Below the pieces are notes generated by a model, which was not told where the DNA came from, made no database searches, and saw only the letters and a list, made by a program, of their open reading frames with translations. Position numbers and translations under genes: made by a program. A stretch of DNA of 38,645 nt from Dehalococcoidia bacterium (GTDB lineage Bacteria > Chloroflexota > Dehalococcoidia > Lucifugimonadales > UBA1127), in NCBI GenBank assembly GCA_029936935.1, contig JAPYRQ010000015.1, forward strand, positions 1 to 38,645, given 5' to 3'. Below, in pieces: positions 1-7,830 of the stretch (its first letter is position 1; each line of letters starts with the position of its first letter).

Positions 1-436
1 CTTCAGGGCAGACGCCGGTCAGGGGGCAGCTGGTCACGTTGCGGACAACGTTGGAGCAGGCTTCTCTGCTGCCAAGGCCAGTCTCGCCCAGAGTCCGCAT
101 GACTGTGGCGGCGTCGTCCAGGTTCATGAAGTGGTACTGCACGTTCTCGCGCGTCGTGATGTGGCCTCTGTGAAGAGGGGTGTAGTCGCGGGCTATGGTT
201 CCAAGGGCGTCAAGCTGATCCGGGGTCATGCGACCCAGGGGAATCTTCACGCGCATCATGTTGTTGTCTGGCTGTCGCTGGCCGTAGACGCCCTGGCGAA
301 GTCGATAGGCACGGAACTCCGCTGCGTCCAATTCGCCGGACTGGAAACGCTCTACTTCGCCTTCAAAATGGTCTATCTCTTCCTGAATTATCGGGATGAC
401 GATATTTGGCTTGAACCTACTGTTGGCCGTTGTCAT
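1..436 (-). CDS. Ferredoxin-type sulfite/nitrite reductase, N-terminal part (cut by window edge)
   Basis: The minus-strand frame reads from an ATG at 436 to the window edge, giving 145 residues of the N-terminal ferredoxin-like half of a siroheme sulfite/nitrite reductase. Visible motifs are RQGVYGQRQPDNNMMRVKIP, HITTRENVQYHF and EACSNVVRNVTSCPLTGVCP; the family uses these regions for siroheme binding. A strong ribosome site (GAGGAGGGG, 441-449) lies just upstream. The enzyme would reduce sulfite or nitrite by six electrons using ferredoxin; which substrate cannot be decided, because the [4Fe-4S] cysteines lie beyond the edge. It is divergent from the HemQ-like gene. Its leader holds an intrinsic-terminator-like hairpin. 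Family membership is clear; substrate is not. Confidence 0.88.
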   Translation of the reverse strand, partial: MTTANSRFKPNIVIPIIQEEIDHFEGEVERFQSGELDAAEFRAYRLRQGVYGQRQPDNNMMRVKIPLGRMTPDQLDALGTIARDYTPLHRGHITTRENVQYHFMNLDDAATVMRTLGETGLGSREACSNVVRNVTSCPLTGVCPE

Positions 437-463
437 GGACCCCTCCTCTGAAACACCTGTTTT

Positions 464-501
464 GGAAAAACAAAACCCCGCTGTGCCAGTGGCATGCGGG
501 G
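464..501 (-). terminator. Intrinsic-terminator-like hairpin in the reductase 5' leader
   Basis: On the minus strand, stem CCCCGC/GCGGGG with an inner TGCCA/TGGCA stem (501-476) is followed by TTTTGTTTTT (475-466). It lies 28 bases before the reductase ATG, and no minus-strand gene lies upstream within about 230 bases, so it may act as an attenuator rather than as the end of another gene. No known riboswitch motif was recognised around it. Confidence 0.5.
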
Positions 502-670
502 TCAAGCCGATTATATGTGTGCGGCTACCCCAGTAGGGTACAACAGCATGTATTGTTGATTGAATGGGTCAACATATTGGCAGTAGTCTAAGATGCCCTG
601 TATATCGGTGTCAAGGCAGACATGATTCATATGGGCAGGTGGGAAGGGAATTTTTTGGGGTAGAGGCCCA

Positions 671-698
671 TGAACAGGTTTGCATGAGCAGCTATAAT
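671..698 (+). promoter_or_regulatory. Probable sigma70 promoter of the HemQ-like gene
   Basis: TGAACA (671-676, four of six to consensus), a 16-base spacer and a perfect TATAAT (693-698). This would start transcription near 705 and leave a leader of about 29 bases containing GGGAGG (723-728) ahead of the ATG at 734. Confidence 0.55.
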
Positions 699-733
699 GT
701 AGCCGCTACATCAAGAATGGCCGGGAGGCAGTT

Positions 734-1444
734 ATGGCAGAGGCAAGACCTGAGACAGTTCGACAGGTAGTGAAGTACAACTTCTACCAGGTGGATCCAC
801 TATGGCGAAGGCTACCTGATGAAGAGCGTAAAGCACATCGAGAAGAGTTTGACGCCGTAGTGGCTGAGTTCTCTGGCCGGATAGAAATACGACCCTACTC
901 GCTGGTGGGTCTTCGTGCAGAAGTAGACTTCCTGCTTTGGATTCTGGGCTGGACCCTGGAAGAGATGCAGGAGTTCTCAGCGGCGGTGAACGCAACAGGC
1001 TTGGGCAAGTATCTGAAGACCGCTTACTCGTACCTATCCCTCTCCCGCCCCTCCCCTTACGTTGACGACCATGAACACGAGGGCCAGGAGGGTCGACAGA
1101 AGGTCATCCGGCCCCAGAGCCCGGATCATCCCTATCTGGTTGTGTATCCATTTGCGAAGACTGCAGAGTGGTACCAGCTACCGTTGGAAGAGCGGCAGCG
1201 GATGATGAACGAGCACTTTGAAGTGGGTCACAAGTACCCGGGAGTGCGGAACAACACCAGCTACTCCTTCGGCATCGACGACCAGGAGCACGTGGTGGCC
1301 TTTGATGTGTCCAACATCGATGAGTTCCTTGAGTTGCTGATGGAGCTGCGGGAGGCTGAGGCAAGGCCGTTTACCGAGCGAGACACGCCGATCTTCACCT
1401 GCATTGCCGGAGAAATAGACGACATACTGGCGGCCCTGGGTTAA
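734..1444 (+). CDS. Chlorite dismutase family protein, HemQ-like (coproheme decarboxylase)
   Basis: A 236-residue protein of the chlorite dismutase/HemQ superfamily. Family signatures are the LRAEVDFLLWIL segment (60-71), YLSLSRPSPY (100-109), YPFAKTAEWYQLP (138-150), MMNEH (157-161) and YSFGIDDQEHVVAFD (177-191), ending in RDTPIFTCI. H161 is the likely proximal haem ligand by family position. HemQ enzymes decarboxylate coproheme III to haem b in the coproporphyrin-dependent pathway; true chlorite dismutases carry a distal Arg that I could not place with confidence, so the HemQ role is preferred. GGGAGG precedes the start. The small membrane protein at 1457 follows after 12 bases and is probably cotranscribed. 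Confidence 0.85.
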   Translation: MAEARPETVRQVVKYNFYQVDPLWRRLPDEERKAHREEFDAVVAEFSGRIEIRPYSLVGLRAEVDFLLWILGWTLEEMQEFSAAVNATGLGKYLKTAYSYLSLSRPSPYVDDHEHEGQEGRQKVIRPQSPDHPYLVVYPFAKTAEWYQLPLEERQRMMNEHFEVGHKYPGVRNNTSYSFGIDDQEHVVAFDVSNIDEFLELLMELREAEARPFTERDTPIFTCIAGEIDDILAALG

Positions 1445-1456
1445 CAGGAACGATAC

Positions 1457-1654
1457 ATGCTCAAAAATGCCCCATACGCTCTTATGGTGATTGGTGCGGC
1501 TTTGCTGATTGGTGGCATTGCCATCGGAGCCCGCTCAGGTGACGCACCACAGATAGCGTTCCTTATGGGCGTAGTTGGCGTCGTGATGCTGGCTTTTGGG
1601 CTGACCCTCTACCTGTTCACAGAGGGCGTGGGGGGCAGAAGGACCGGGTGTTAG
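1457..1654 (+). CDS. Small two-helix membrane protein, function unknown
   Basis: 65 residues with two hydrophobic segments, about 7-26 and 33-53, separated by a short loop (ARSGDAPQ), and a positively charged tail. An AGGAAC site precedes the ATG, and the gene follows the HemQ-like gene by only 12 bases, so the two are likely cotranscribed. I recognise no family. It ends tail-to-tail against the GNAT gene with a 4-base overlap. The fit of start, membrane pattern and spacing supports a real gene, but nothing shows function. Confidence 0.55.
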   Translation: MLKNAPYALMVIGAALLIGGIAIGARSGDAPQIAFLMGVVGVVMLAFGLTLYLFTEGVGGRRTGC

Positions 1655-2160
1655 GCGTCCGGTACCGCAAGAACTTTTGTCATCACCCAGGACGTCTCTT
1701 CTTCCATTCTTTGGTTGCCGCCGTCCGGGAACACCCACCATTGATTCTGCACGGTCTTGTTGATGTGTTTGTAGCCCTGGGACTCGTACAAGCGGACAGC
1801 ATCGTCGTTTGTAGTGCCCACTTCATGGTGTATCGATTTGAACTTGAGCCGGATAGCCTCTGATTCGGCATAAGCGATGAGTGCTGCACCTACACCCAGA
1901 TTCCGGTGGGCTGGCCCCACGTCCAAACTCAACGCTCGGAGCGAGTCCGTCCGGTAGTGTCGCGTCTCACCGATGCTGATGGTGCCAACGGGCGCACCGT
2001 CAATCTCAGCGAGAAGCAACCTTCGAGTGCCCTCAGTGTGTTCCTTCCAGCGGTCGCGCACCTGCTCAGGAGCGACGTCCGGGGCAAGGGTCTCTACCAG
2101 GGCCTCAATGTCACCCTCTTGGGCGGGTCTTGTGGATATTTCTGGTGGTACTGTTCTCAT
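1651..2160 (-). CDS. GNAT-family N-acetyltransferase
   Basis: 169 residues with a GNAT fold: acceptor-side strands including LLLAEIDGAPVGTISIG (48-64), motif A strand ALSLDVGPAHRNLGVGAALI with the acetyl-CoA pyrophosphate loop RNLGVGA, and motif B around DDAVRLYESQGYKH. GNAT enzymes move an acetyl group from acetyl-CoA to an amine; the acceptor cannot be read from sequence. It begins 4 bases after modC ends, so it is the last gene of the modABC transcript, though a functional link with molybdate is not evident. Confidence 0.85.
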   Translation of the reverse strand: MRTVPPEISTRPAQEGDIEALVETLAPDVAPEQVRDRWKEHTEGTRRLLLAEIDGAPVGTISIGETRHYRTDSLRALSLDVGPAHRNLGVGAALIAYAESEAIRLKFKSIHHEVGTTNDDAVRLYESQGYKHINKTVQNQWWVFPDGGNQRMEEETSWVMTKVLAVPDA

Positions 2161-2164
2161 TTCC

Positions 2165-3256
2165 CTACCCTAACACAACGATGCTACTTGCCTTCAAAAC
2201 CAAGTAAACCTCAGAGCCGGGCTGGAGCCCCAGCGATGCTGCTGCTTCCGGCGTGACTTCGGCGAGAATCGATCTGCCTGCGTCTGCGGTTACCATCACC
2301 GTTTCACCCACCCGGTCGAGAGCCGATACGGTTGCCTTGAGGACGTTGCGGGCGCTCAGACCTACGGGTGCTTCAGCCGCTAACATCACGTTGGACGCTG
2401 CCACGGACACGGTTATCGGGTCGCGTATGTCGCGGTCGATGGTGGGCAGCCACAGGGTGAAACCGCCGAACTCCGCCTCTGTGGTACCGCTCTCTGGATG
2501 ATGAGCAACCACGCGCCCTTCCAGCAGCGTCTCCAGGTGTGCAGGGTCAACCAACGGTAGGACTGGTGTCTGGTGCAGGAAATTCTGTGGTGTGTCCAAC
2601 GCTACTTGCTTTCCATCTGCCAGGACCAAAACCTGCTCTGCCAATACCATGACCTCTGAGATCGTGTGTGAGACGTAGATCATGGGAATGCCAGAGTCAT
2701 GATGAACGGCCTTCAACTGTCTCAATATCCTGCCTCGAAAGGGCATATCAAGGGATGCCAGGGGTTCATCCAACAGGAGCACTTCCGGTGACGCTGCCAT
2801 CGCTCTTGCCAGGGCGACCCGTTGGCGTTCGCCTCCGGAAAGGGTATTCGGCATACGATAGAGCAGAGGTTCAAGCTCAAGCATCTCCACGAGCTTGTTG
2901 GGTCTCATGTGCCGGCGGTTCTTGGGTGTCCGTTTGTACCCGTACAAGATGTTCTCTCTAACCCGGAGGTGAGGGAACAGCAGCCCGTCCTGGAATACGT
3001 ATCCAACCCTTCGCTTTTCCGGCGGCCGGTTGATTCCACGAAATAGATTGCCCGATAAAAACAGTGGCCTGTTCCAAAGCTCCAGGTTCCCGGAATCTGG
3101 CTTGGTAATGCCTGCAATGCAGTTGAGGGTTGTGCTCTTGCCGCTACCGGAAGGCCCGAAAATGGCCGTGATTCCTGCGGAGAGCGATACGTCCAACTCC
3201 AATGTGAAATCGTCGTAGCTCTTGCGGAACTGTAGGTTGAGGAACGCTTCACCCAT
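2165..3256 (-). CDS. modC: Molybdate ABC transporter ATP-binding protein ModC
   Basis: 363 residues counted from the ATG at 3256, two bases after the modB stop; an open frame runs further upstream but only inside modB. Walker A GPSGSGKST (34-42), signature LSGGERQRVALARA, Walker B VLLLDEPLASLD and switch YVSHT are all present. The C-terminus ends in a TOBE/Mop-type domain (from about 300: VLKATVSALDRVGETVMVTA), which in ModC binds molybdate or tungstate and gives feedback control. Length matches ModC. It would power uptake with ModB and ModA encoded just upstream. Confidence 0.93.
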   Translation of the reverse strand: MGEAFLNLQFRKSYDDFTLELDVSLSAGITAIFGPSGSGKSTTLNCIAGITKPDSGNLELWNRPLFLSGNLFRGINRPPEKRRVGYVFQDGLLFPHLRVRENILYGYKRTPKNRRHMRPNKLVEMLELEPLLYRMPNTLSGGERQRVALARAMAASPEVLLLDEPLASLDMPFRGRILRQLKAVHHDSGIPMIYVSHTISEVMVLAEQVLVLADGKQVALDTPQNFLHQTPVLPLVDPAHLETLLEGRVVAHHPESGTTEAEFGGFTLWLPTIDRDIRDPITVSVAASNVMLAAEAPVGLSARNVLKATVSALDRVGETVMVTADAGRSILAEVTPEAAASLGLQPGSEVYLVLKASSIVVLG

Positions 3257-3258
3257 AG

Positions 3259-3927
3259 TTAAACCACCGCTCGTTTCAACATCCATCTGTGAGCCAGCAA
3301 TGCAGCCAGTGCTACTGCGAGGGAGAACACGATGAAACGCACCGCAGCATCGTCGTCGCCAATCTGAAGATTGGTGAAGATGGCCAGGGGCAGGGTCTGC
3401 GTATGACCGGGAATGTTTCCTGCCACGATTATCGTAGCACCGAACTCGCCCATACCACGCGCGAAGCCAAGCACCGCCCCTGCCAGGATACCCCTGTAGG
3501 CCAGAGGCACGGTGACCGTGATGAACACCTTCCATCGGTTAGCGCCCATTGTCCGGGCTGCAAGCTCGAGTCGAGGGTCAACGCCGGCCATAGCCACTTC
3601 CATCGACCGCACCATCAGCGGCAGGGAAACCAAGCCGGCGGCCAGCGCTGCAGCGAACCAGGTGAACAGAATCTCAACACCAAGGTCTTCCTGTAGGCCG
3701 CCCAGCGGGCCGTTGCGCCCTAGCAACAATAGCAAGGCATAACCGGTCACTACAGGTGGGAGAACCAAGGGGAAGGAAACCAGGGTGTCCAGGAGAACTT
3801 TTCCTGGCATGGAGGTCTTGGCCAATGCCCACGCGATGAGCAGACCAATTGGCAGGCCAATGACGGTGCCTACCGCTGCCACACGGAGCGACAGCAACAG
3901 GACATCGAACTCTTCAGACGTTGGCAC
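3259..3927 (-). CDS. modB: Molybdate ABC transporter permease ModB
   Basis: 222 residues, about five transmembrane segments, starting at GTG 3927. The cytoplasmic EAA coupling motif is visible as ELAARTMGANRWKVF, followed by VPLAYRGILAGAVLGFARGMGEFGATI, which is characteristic of ModB/CysT-type permeases. LVSFPLVLPPVVTGYALLLLLG is also typical. It sits 131 bases after modA and directly before modC, the usual modABC order. Confidence 0.92.
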   Translation of the reverse strand: MPTSEEFDVLLLSLRVAAVGTVIGLPIGLLIAWALAKTSMPGKVLLDTLVSFPLVLPPVVTGYALLLLLGRNGPLGGLQEDLGVEILFTWFAAALAAGLVSLPLMVRSMEVAMAGVDPRLELAARTMGANRWKVFITVTVPLAYRGILAGAVLGFARGMGEFGATIIVAGNIPGHTQTLPLAIFTNLQIGDDDAAVRFIVFSLAVALAALLAHRWMLKRAVV

Positions 3928-3980
3928 GTTCTACACTCTCACGGTTTGGAAATTATTCAGATGGTAGCTGTTGTGAGCAA

Positions 3981-3996
3981 GCAGGGCTAGCCCTGC
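3981..3996. repeat. Palindromic element GCAGGGCTAGCCCTGC downstream of modA
   Basis: A perfect 16-base palindrome in the modA-modB gap. Its inner 12 bases, AGGGCTAGCCCT, recur exactly at 5004-5015 on the other side of modA. It may form an RNA hairpin between the two genes. There is no T-run after it. Confidence 0.6.
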
Positions 3997-4058
3997 ACCC
4001 ATATGGTACGGGAGTTAGTCACCCACAGAGGTCACGTTATTACCATAGTAGGTTGCAA

Positions 4059-4847
4059 TCAACCTTCATGAGGCGTGAAGCCATGTTCCATGAGCACCCC
4101 GGCTGCCTCAGCGGAGTGGAGGAACGCCTGGAAAGCCTCTGCTCCTAACGGATTGTCAGCATGTTTCAAGGTCGCAATGGGGTATCGAATGGGTGAGTGG
4201 CTCTCCGGCGGGAATGCCCACAGCGGCCGGAGGGAGTCGTCGCTGGAAGCATCGGTGGCGTAGACGATTGCCACATCCGCATTGCCGCTGATGACATACT
4301 GCTGCGCCGTCCGTACATTCAGCCCATAGATCAACTTGTCCTGCAGATCTTCCCACAGACCCATGGCTTGCAGGGCTTCGCGAGCGTAGCTACCCGCCGG
4401 GGCCAGCGCTGGATTTCCCATGGCGATGCGTCTGACATCGGCGCCGAGCAGGCTTTCAGGCGTGAAAATAACAGCATCGCGTGGGTCTGCTCCGACGATG
4501 ACCAGGGTGTTTCCAAGTAGATTGCTCCTTGACCCTTGGGCAATGAGGCCTTCTTCCTCCAGCGAGTTCATTGGGCCCGGACCGGCTGCCAGAAAAACAT
4601 CGGCAGGCGCGCCGCGTGAGACCTGTTGGGCAAGCGACCATGAACCGCCGAAGCTGAACTTCACCTCTATGCCCTGCTCCAACTCGAACTGCTCACCAAG
4701 GGGTTGGAGTACATCGGCAAGGCTGGCTGCGGCGAACACGGTCACTTCAGGATTGTTGCTGCCACACGCGGAAAAGGTGAACCCCAAGGTCAGTACCAGG
4801 GCAAGCACGAGAAATGCGTGGCGTAGCTTAACTGTCATGGATTTCAT
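4059..4847 (-). CDS. modA: Molybdate-binding lipoprotein ModA
   Basis: Periplasmic-type molybdate-binding protein, 262 residues from the ATG at 4847. The N-terminus is a lipoprotein signal: basic start, hydrophobic stretch 10-22, lipobox FSAC with Cys28. The mature part shows ModA features: VTVFAAASLADVLQPLGEQFE, FSFGGSWSLAQQVSRGAPADVFLAA and the IAMGNPALAPAGSYAREAL segment that lines the oxyanion site. It captures molybdate or tungstate and delivers it to ModBC. A longer frame to 4922 exists, but the lipoprotein signal and an extended -10 box just upstream favour 4847, with almost no leader. Confidence 0.92.
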   Translation of the reverse strand: MKSMTVKLRHAFLVLALVLTLGFTFSACGSNNPEVTVFAAASLADVLQPLGEQFELEQGIEVKFSFGGSWSLAQQVSRGAPADVFLAAGPGPMNSLEEEGLIAQGSRSNLLGNTLVIVGADPRDAVIFTPESLLGADVRRIAMGNPALAPAGSYAREALQAMGLWEDLQDKLIYGLNVRTAQQYVISGNADVAIVYATDASSDDSLRPLWAFPPESHSPIRYPIATLKHADNPLGAEAFQAFLHSAEAAGVLMEHGFTPHEG

Positions 4848-4856
4848 CACACACGA

Positions 4857-4865
4857 ATAATAGCA
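4857..4865 (-). promoter_or_regulatory. Extended -10 promoter of modA
   Basis: On the minus strand TGCTATTAT (TGn plus a -10 box matching five of six) lies nine bases before the modA ATG; CTGACG 18 bases further up matches the -35 box at four of six. A start six to eight bases after the -10 box would give a leaderless or nearly leaderless mRNA, in line with the absence of a Shine-Dalgarno sequence. Confidence 0.45.
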
Positions 4866-4922
4866 TGGCCCATTTTGACTCGTCAGGAACGGCGTGGAGT
4901 CCTGATGGTCCGCAGAGGGCAA

Positions 4923-5015
4923 AGAGCTTAAGGCTCTGGGTCTGCCCTTTGCGTCCTTTGGTAGCCGCAGGTAGCTTAGGTGCAGGATGAATCCTGCAGG
5001 TCTAGGGCTAGCCCT
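4923..5015. repeat. Cluster of intergenic palindromes between modA and acn
   Basis: Three short inverted repeats in a row: AGAGC/GCTCT (4923-4937), GCAGGAT/ATCCTGC (4982-4997) and AGGGCTAGCCCT (5004-5015). The 19-mer at 4977-4995 recurs inverted and exact at 32061-32079, and the 12-mer recurs at 3983-3994. The cluster resembles a REP-like non-coding repeat. Confidence 0.6.
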
Positions 5016-5017
5016 TG

Positions 5018-5026
5018 TGGTATAGT
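5018..5026 (+). promoter_or_regulatory. Extended -10 promoter of acn
   Basis: TGGTATAGT has the TGn extension plus TATAGT (five of six). The 10-mer GTGGTATAGT around it recurs before secG at 16586-16595. It would start transcription near 5033 and leave a 25-base leader carrying AGGAGA (5043-5048). Confidence 0.5.
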
Positions 5027-5057
5027 TTTGCCACTACCATCTAGGAGAGCATTTACT

Positions 5058-7751
5058 ATGACCAGTTCTTCATATCACCTTGGCGCGCGATCCATCTTGA
5101 GTACGCCTGCCGGTGACCGTGTTTACTACAGCTTGCCGTACCTGGAACAACAGGGGTTGGTAAAGCTGGACAAACTTCCCTTTTCCATTCGAGTGTTGCT
5201 TGAGAACGCCCTACGCAGTGTTGACGGCTACCTGGTAGAGGAGGCGGACGTTGCCGCCGTTGCCAGCTGGACGCCCAAGGCCCCGCCGGAACGCACCTTC
5301 CCTTTCATGCTGGGTAGAGTGCTCATGCAGGACCTGACTGGCATTCCCGCCGTTGTTGACCTTGCAGCGATGCGGTCGGCGATGGCTCGGATGGGCGGAG
5401 ACCCGCAGAAAATCAACCCGTTGGTGCCCGTTGATCTGGTCATCGACCATTCGGTGCAGGTAGACCACTTCGGCACATCCACTGCGCTTCAGCAGAACGT
5501 GGAGCGCGAGTTCGAGCGAAACCAGGAGCGATACAGCCTCCTGCGCTGGGCTCAGGGCGCATTCAAGAACTTCCGACTGGTTCCTCCCGGTGCCGGCATC
5601 GTCCATCAGGTCAACCTGGAGTACCTGGCAGATGTTGTAACGACCCGAGAGACGGATGACGGCCTGGTGATATTCCCTGACACCGTCATCGGCACAGACT
5701 CCCACACCACCATGATCAACGGCCTTGGTGTCCTTGGTTGGGGCGTTGGCGGCATTGAAGCAGAGGCGGTGTTGCTGGGCCAGCCGTACTACATGCAGGT
5801 TCCTGAGGTCATTGGCGTCAAGCTGAGCGGTACGCTGAAAGAGGGCGTGACCACAACCGACATGGTGCTCACCCTGACACAGATGCTGCGAGCGCGCGGC
5901 GTTGTTGAGAAGTTTGTAGAGTACTTCGGCCCCGGGCTGTCCAACATCCCACTAGCCGATAGGGCTACCGTGGCAAACATGGGCCCAGAGTACGGCGCAA
6001 CCTGCGGCTACTTCCCCATTGATGACATGACGTTAGAGTACCTTCGAGGTACTGGCCGTGACGAGCAGCAAGTGCAGTTGGTGGAGTCCTACGCTAAGGC
6101 GCAGGGGCTCTTCCGCACAGACGCCTCGCCCGACCCTGAGTACACGGATGTACTGGAACTTGATTTGGGCGATGTGGAGTCCTGCCTCTCCGGACCGAAG
6201 CTCCCGAACGAACGGGTAGCACTGGGCGATTTGAAGCGTAGCTTCCGTAGCGCCTTCCCTGATCAGACTGCAAAGGCAGAAGAGAACATTCCGCTCACTG
6301 CCGACCTCACCATCAACGGCGAGGCGGAGAAGATCGGACACGGCTCGGTCGTGATTGCAGCCATCACAAGCTGCACCAACACATCGAACCCATCCGTGGT
6401 CATTGGCGCTGGGCTGCTGGCTCAAAAGGCCGTGGCCAAGGGTTTAAAGAGTAAGCCATGGGTGAAGACGAGCCTGGCCCCCGGGTCGCAGGTGGTGACC
6501 GATTACCTGGATGCTGCCGGCCTGACGCCGTCATTGGAGGCACTAGGCTTCCACACGGTGGGCTACGGCTGTACAAGCTGTATCGGCAACAGCGGCCCAG
6601 TGCCGCAGCCTGTAGAGACAGCAACCCTGGACAACGACCTTGTGGCCGTGTCCGTGCTGAGCGGCAACCGGAACTTTGAAGGACGCATCCACCCTGTTGT
6701 GAAAGCCAACTACCTGGCATCCCCTGTGCTGGTGGTGGCTTACGCTATCGCGGGTACCGTGGACATCAACCTTGAGGCGGACCCCTTGGGCATCGGCGAG
6801 GACGGCCAGCCCGTATTCCTGAAGGATGTGTGGCCTTCTCAGAAGGAAGTGGCGGACACTGTAGCGAGTTCCTTGAGCCCCGCAATGTTTAGAGCCCGGT
6901 ATGACATGGCCACGGAAGGGTCCGATGCCTGGAAAGCTGTACCTGCTCCGACGGGCGACCTGTACGAGTGGGATCCCAACTCCACCTACATCCAGGAAGC
7001 TCCGTACTTCCTGAACCTGAAGATGGACGTGGACGAGCCTGAGGACATCAAGGCTGCCAAGGTCCTGGCGGTGTTGGGTAATTCCGTGACTACTGACCAC
7101 ATTTCCCCGGCCGGTGCCATTCCGGAGGACAGGCCGGCTGGTCAATATCTCATCAGCAAGGGTGTACCTAAGTCCGAGTTCAACATCTTTGGCTCTCGTC
7201 GAGGCAACCATGAAGTGATGGCACGCGGCACCTTCGGCAACATCAGGCTGCGCAACGGCCTGACCCCTGACAAGGAAGGCGACTGGGCACTCCACAACGG
7301 TGAAGTGACAAGCATCTACGACGCCGCCCAGAAGTTCATCGCTGAGGGCGTGCCCACCATCATCTTCGCGGGCAAGGAATACGGCTCCGGCAGCTCACGA
7401 GACTGGGCGGCCAAGGGCCCGAGCCTGCTGGGTGTGCAGGCTGTGGTGGCTGAGAGCTACGAGCGCATCCATCGCAACAACCTGGTAGGCATGGGCGTTA
7501 TGCCATTGCAGTTCAAGACGGGCGATACCCTGGAGAGCCTTGGCCTAACCGGCAAAGAGACCTTTGAGATCATTGGCATATCTGAGGGGATATCACCGGG
7601 GCAGAACGTTCAGGTGCAAGCAGTCAAAGGGGACGGCACACGCCTGGCCTTTGATTCCACTCTGCGCATAGACAACCAGGTAGAGGTGGACTATTACAAG
7701 CAGGGCGGCGTGCTTCACACCGTGCTGAGACGGCTACTCAAAGAGGGATAG
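5058..7751 (+). CDS. acnA: Aconitate hydratase, AcnA type
   Basis: 897 residues from the ATG at 5058, which follows AGGAGA; an in-frame ATG at 4980 lies in repeat sequence and is unlikely. The [4Fe-4S] ligands are C439 (TSCTNTSNPSV), C505 and C508 (GCTSCIGNSGP), four off the E. coli AcnA numbering. Substrate and swivel-domain motifs include DSHTTMINGLGVLGWGVGG, VTTDHISPAGAIP, GSRRGNHEVM and GKEYGSGSSRDWAAKGP. The enzyme interconverts citrate and isocitrate in the TCA cycle through cis-aconitate. It is a single gene with its own promoter and a strong hairpin after its stop. Confidence 0.96.
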   Translation: MTSSSYHLGARSILSTPAGDRVYYSLPYLEQQGLVKLDKLPFSIRVLLENALRSVDGYLVEEADVAAVASWTPKAPPERTFPFMLGRVLMQDLTGIPAVVDLAAMRSAMARMGGDPQKINPLVPVDLVIDHSVQVDHFGTSTALQQNVEREFERNQERYSLLRWAQGAFKNFRLVPPGAGIVHQVNLEYLADVVTTRETDDGLVIFPDTVIGTDSHTTMINGLGVLGWGVGGIEAEAVLLGQPYYMQVPEVIGVKLSGTLKEGVTTTDMVLTLTQMLRARGVVEKFVEYFGPGLSNIPLADRATVANMGPEYGATCGYFPIDDMTLEYLRGTGRDEQQVQLVESYAKAQGLFRTDASPDPEYTDVLELDLGDVESCLSGPKLPNERVALGDLKRSFRSAFPDQTAKAEENIPLTADLTINGEAEKIGHGSVVIAAITSCTNTSNPSVVIGAGLLAQKAVAKGLKSKPWVKTSLAPGSQVVTDYLDAAGLTPSLEALGFHTVGYGCTSCIGNSGPVPQPVETATLDNDLVAVSVLSGNRNFEGRIHPVVKANYLASPVLVVAYAIAGTVDINLEADPLGIGEDGQPVFLKDVWPSQKEVADTVASSLSPAMFRARYDMATEGSDAWKAVPAPTGDLYEWDPNSTYIQEAPYFLNLKMDVDEPEDIKAAKVLAVLGNSVTTDHISPAGAIPEDRPAGQYLISKGVPKSEFNIFGSRRGNHEVMARGTFGNIRLRNGLTPDKEGDWALHNGEVTSIYDAAQKFIAEGVPTIIFAGKEYGSGSSRDWAAKGPSLLGVQAVVAESYERIHRNNLVGMGVMPLQFKTGDTLESLGLTGKETFEIIGISEGISPGQNVQVQAVKGDGTRLAFDSTLRIDNQVEVDYYKQGGVLHTVLRRLLKEG

Positions 7752-7775
7752 GCCCTCACTGGAAAAAAGTAAAAG

Positions 7776-7810
7776 AAGAAGCCCCCGCTCATTGAACGGG
7801 GGCTTCTTGC
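7776..7810. terminator. Bidirectional terminator between acn and the ferredoxin gene
   Basis: GAAGCCCC (7779-7786) pairs with GGGGCTTC (7799-7806). On the minus strand it is followed by TTCTTTTACTTTTTT, which makes it a good intrinsic terminator for the ferredoxin gene at 7831; on the plus strand the T-run is weaker (TTGCATTG). It lies in the convergent gap after acn. Confidence 0.7.
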
Positions 7811-7830
7811 ATTGTCACTATCTAACGGTG

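Larger units (their letters stand above)
437..733. other. Divergent intergenic region between reductase and HemQ-like gene
   Basis: About 300 bases without a gene I can support. It holds the terminator-like hairpin at 464-501, a TGTTGA/TCAACA inverted repeat near 553-573, a TACCC/GGGTA hairpin near 526-540 and a plus-strand promoter near 671-698. A minus-strand TATAAT (510-515) could serve the reductase gene but has no good -35 partner. Confidence 0.5.

Noticed and set aside
464-501. SAM or T-box riboswitch before the reductase
   Set aside because: None of the conserved motifs of these elements is visible; only the terminator-like hairpin can be supported.
3257-3535. N-terminal extension of ModC
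   Set aside because: The extension lies wholly inside modB in another frame and has no ModC similarity; ATG 3256 gives the normal length.
4980-5057. Longer aconitase start at 4980
   Set aside because: It begins inside a palindromic repeat and upstream of the likely promoter; ATG 5058 has AGGAGA and fits the family N-terminus.
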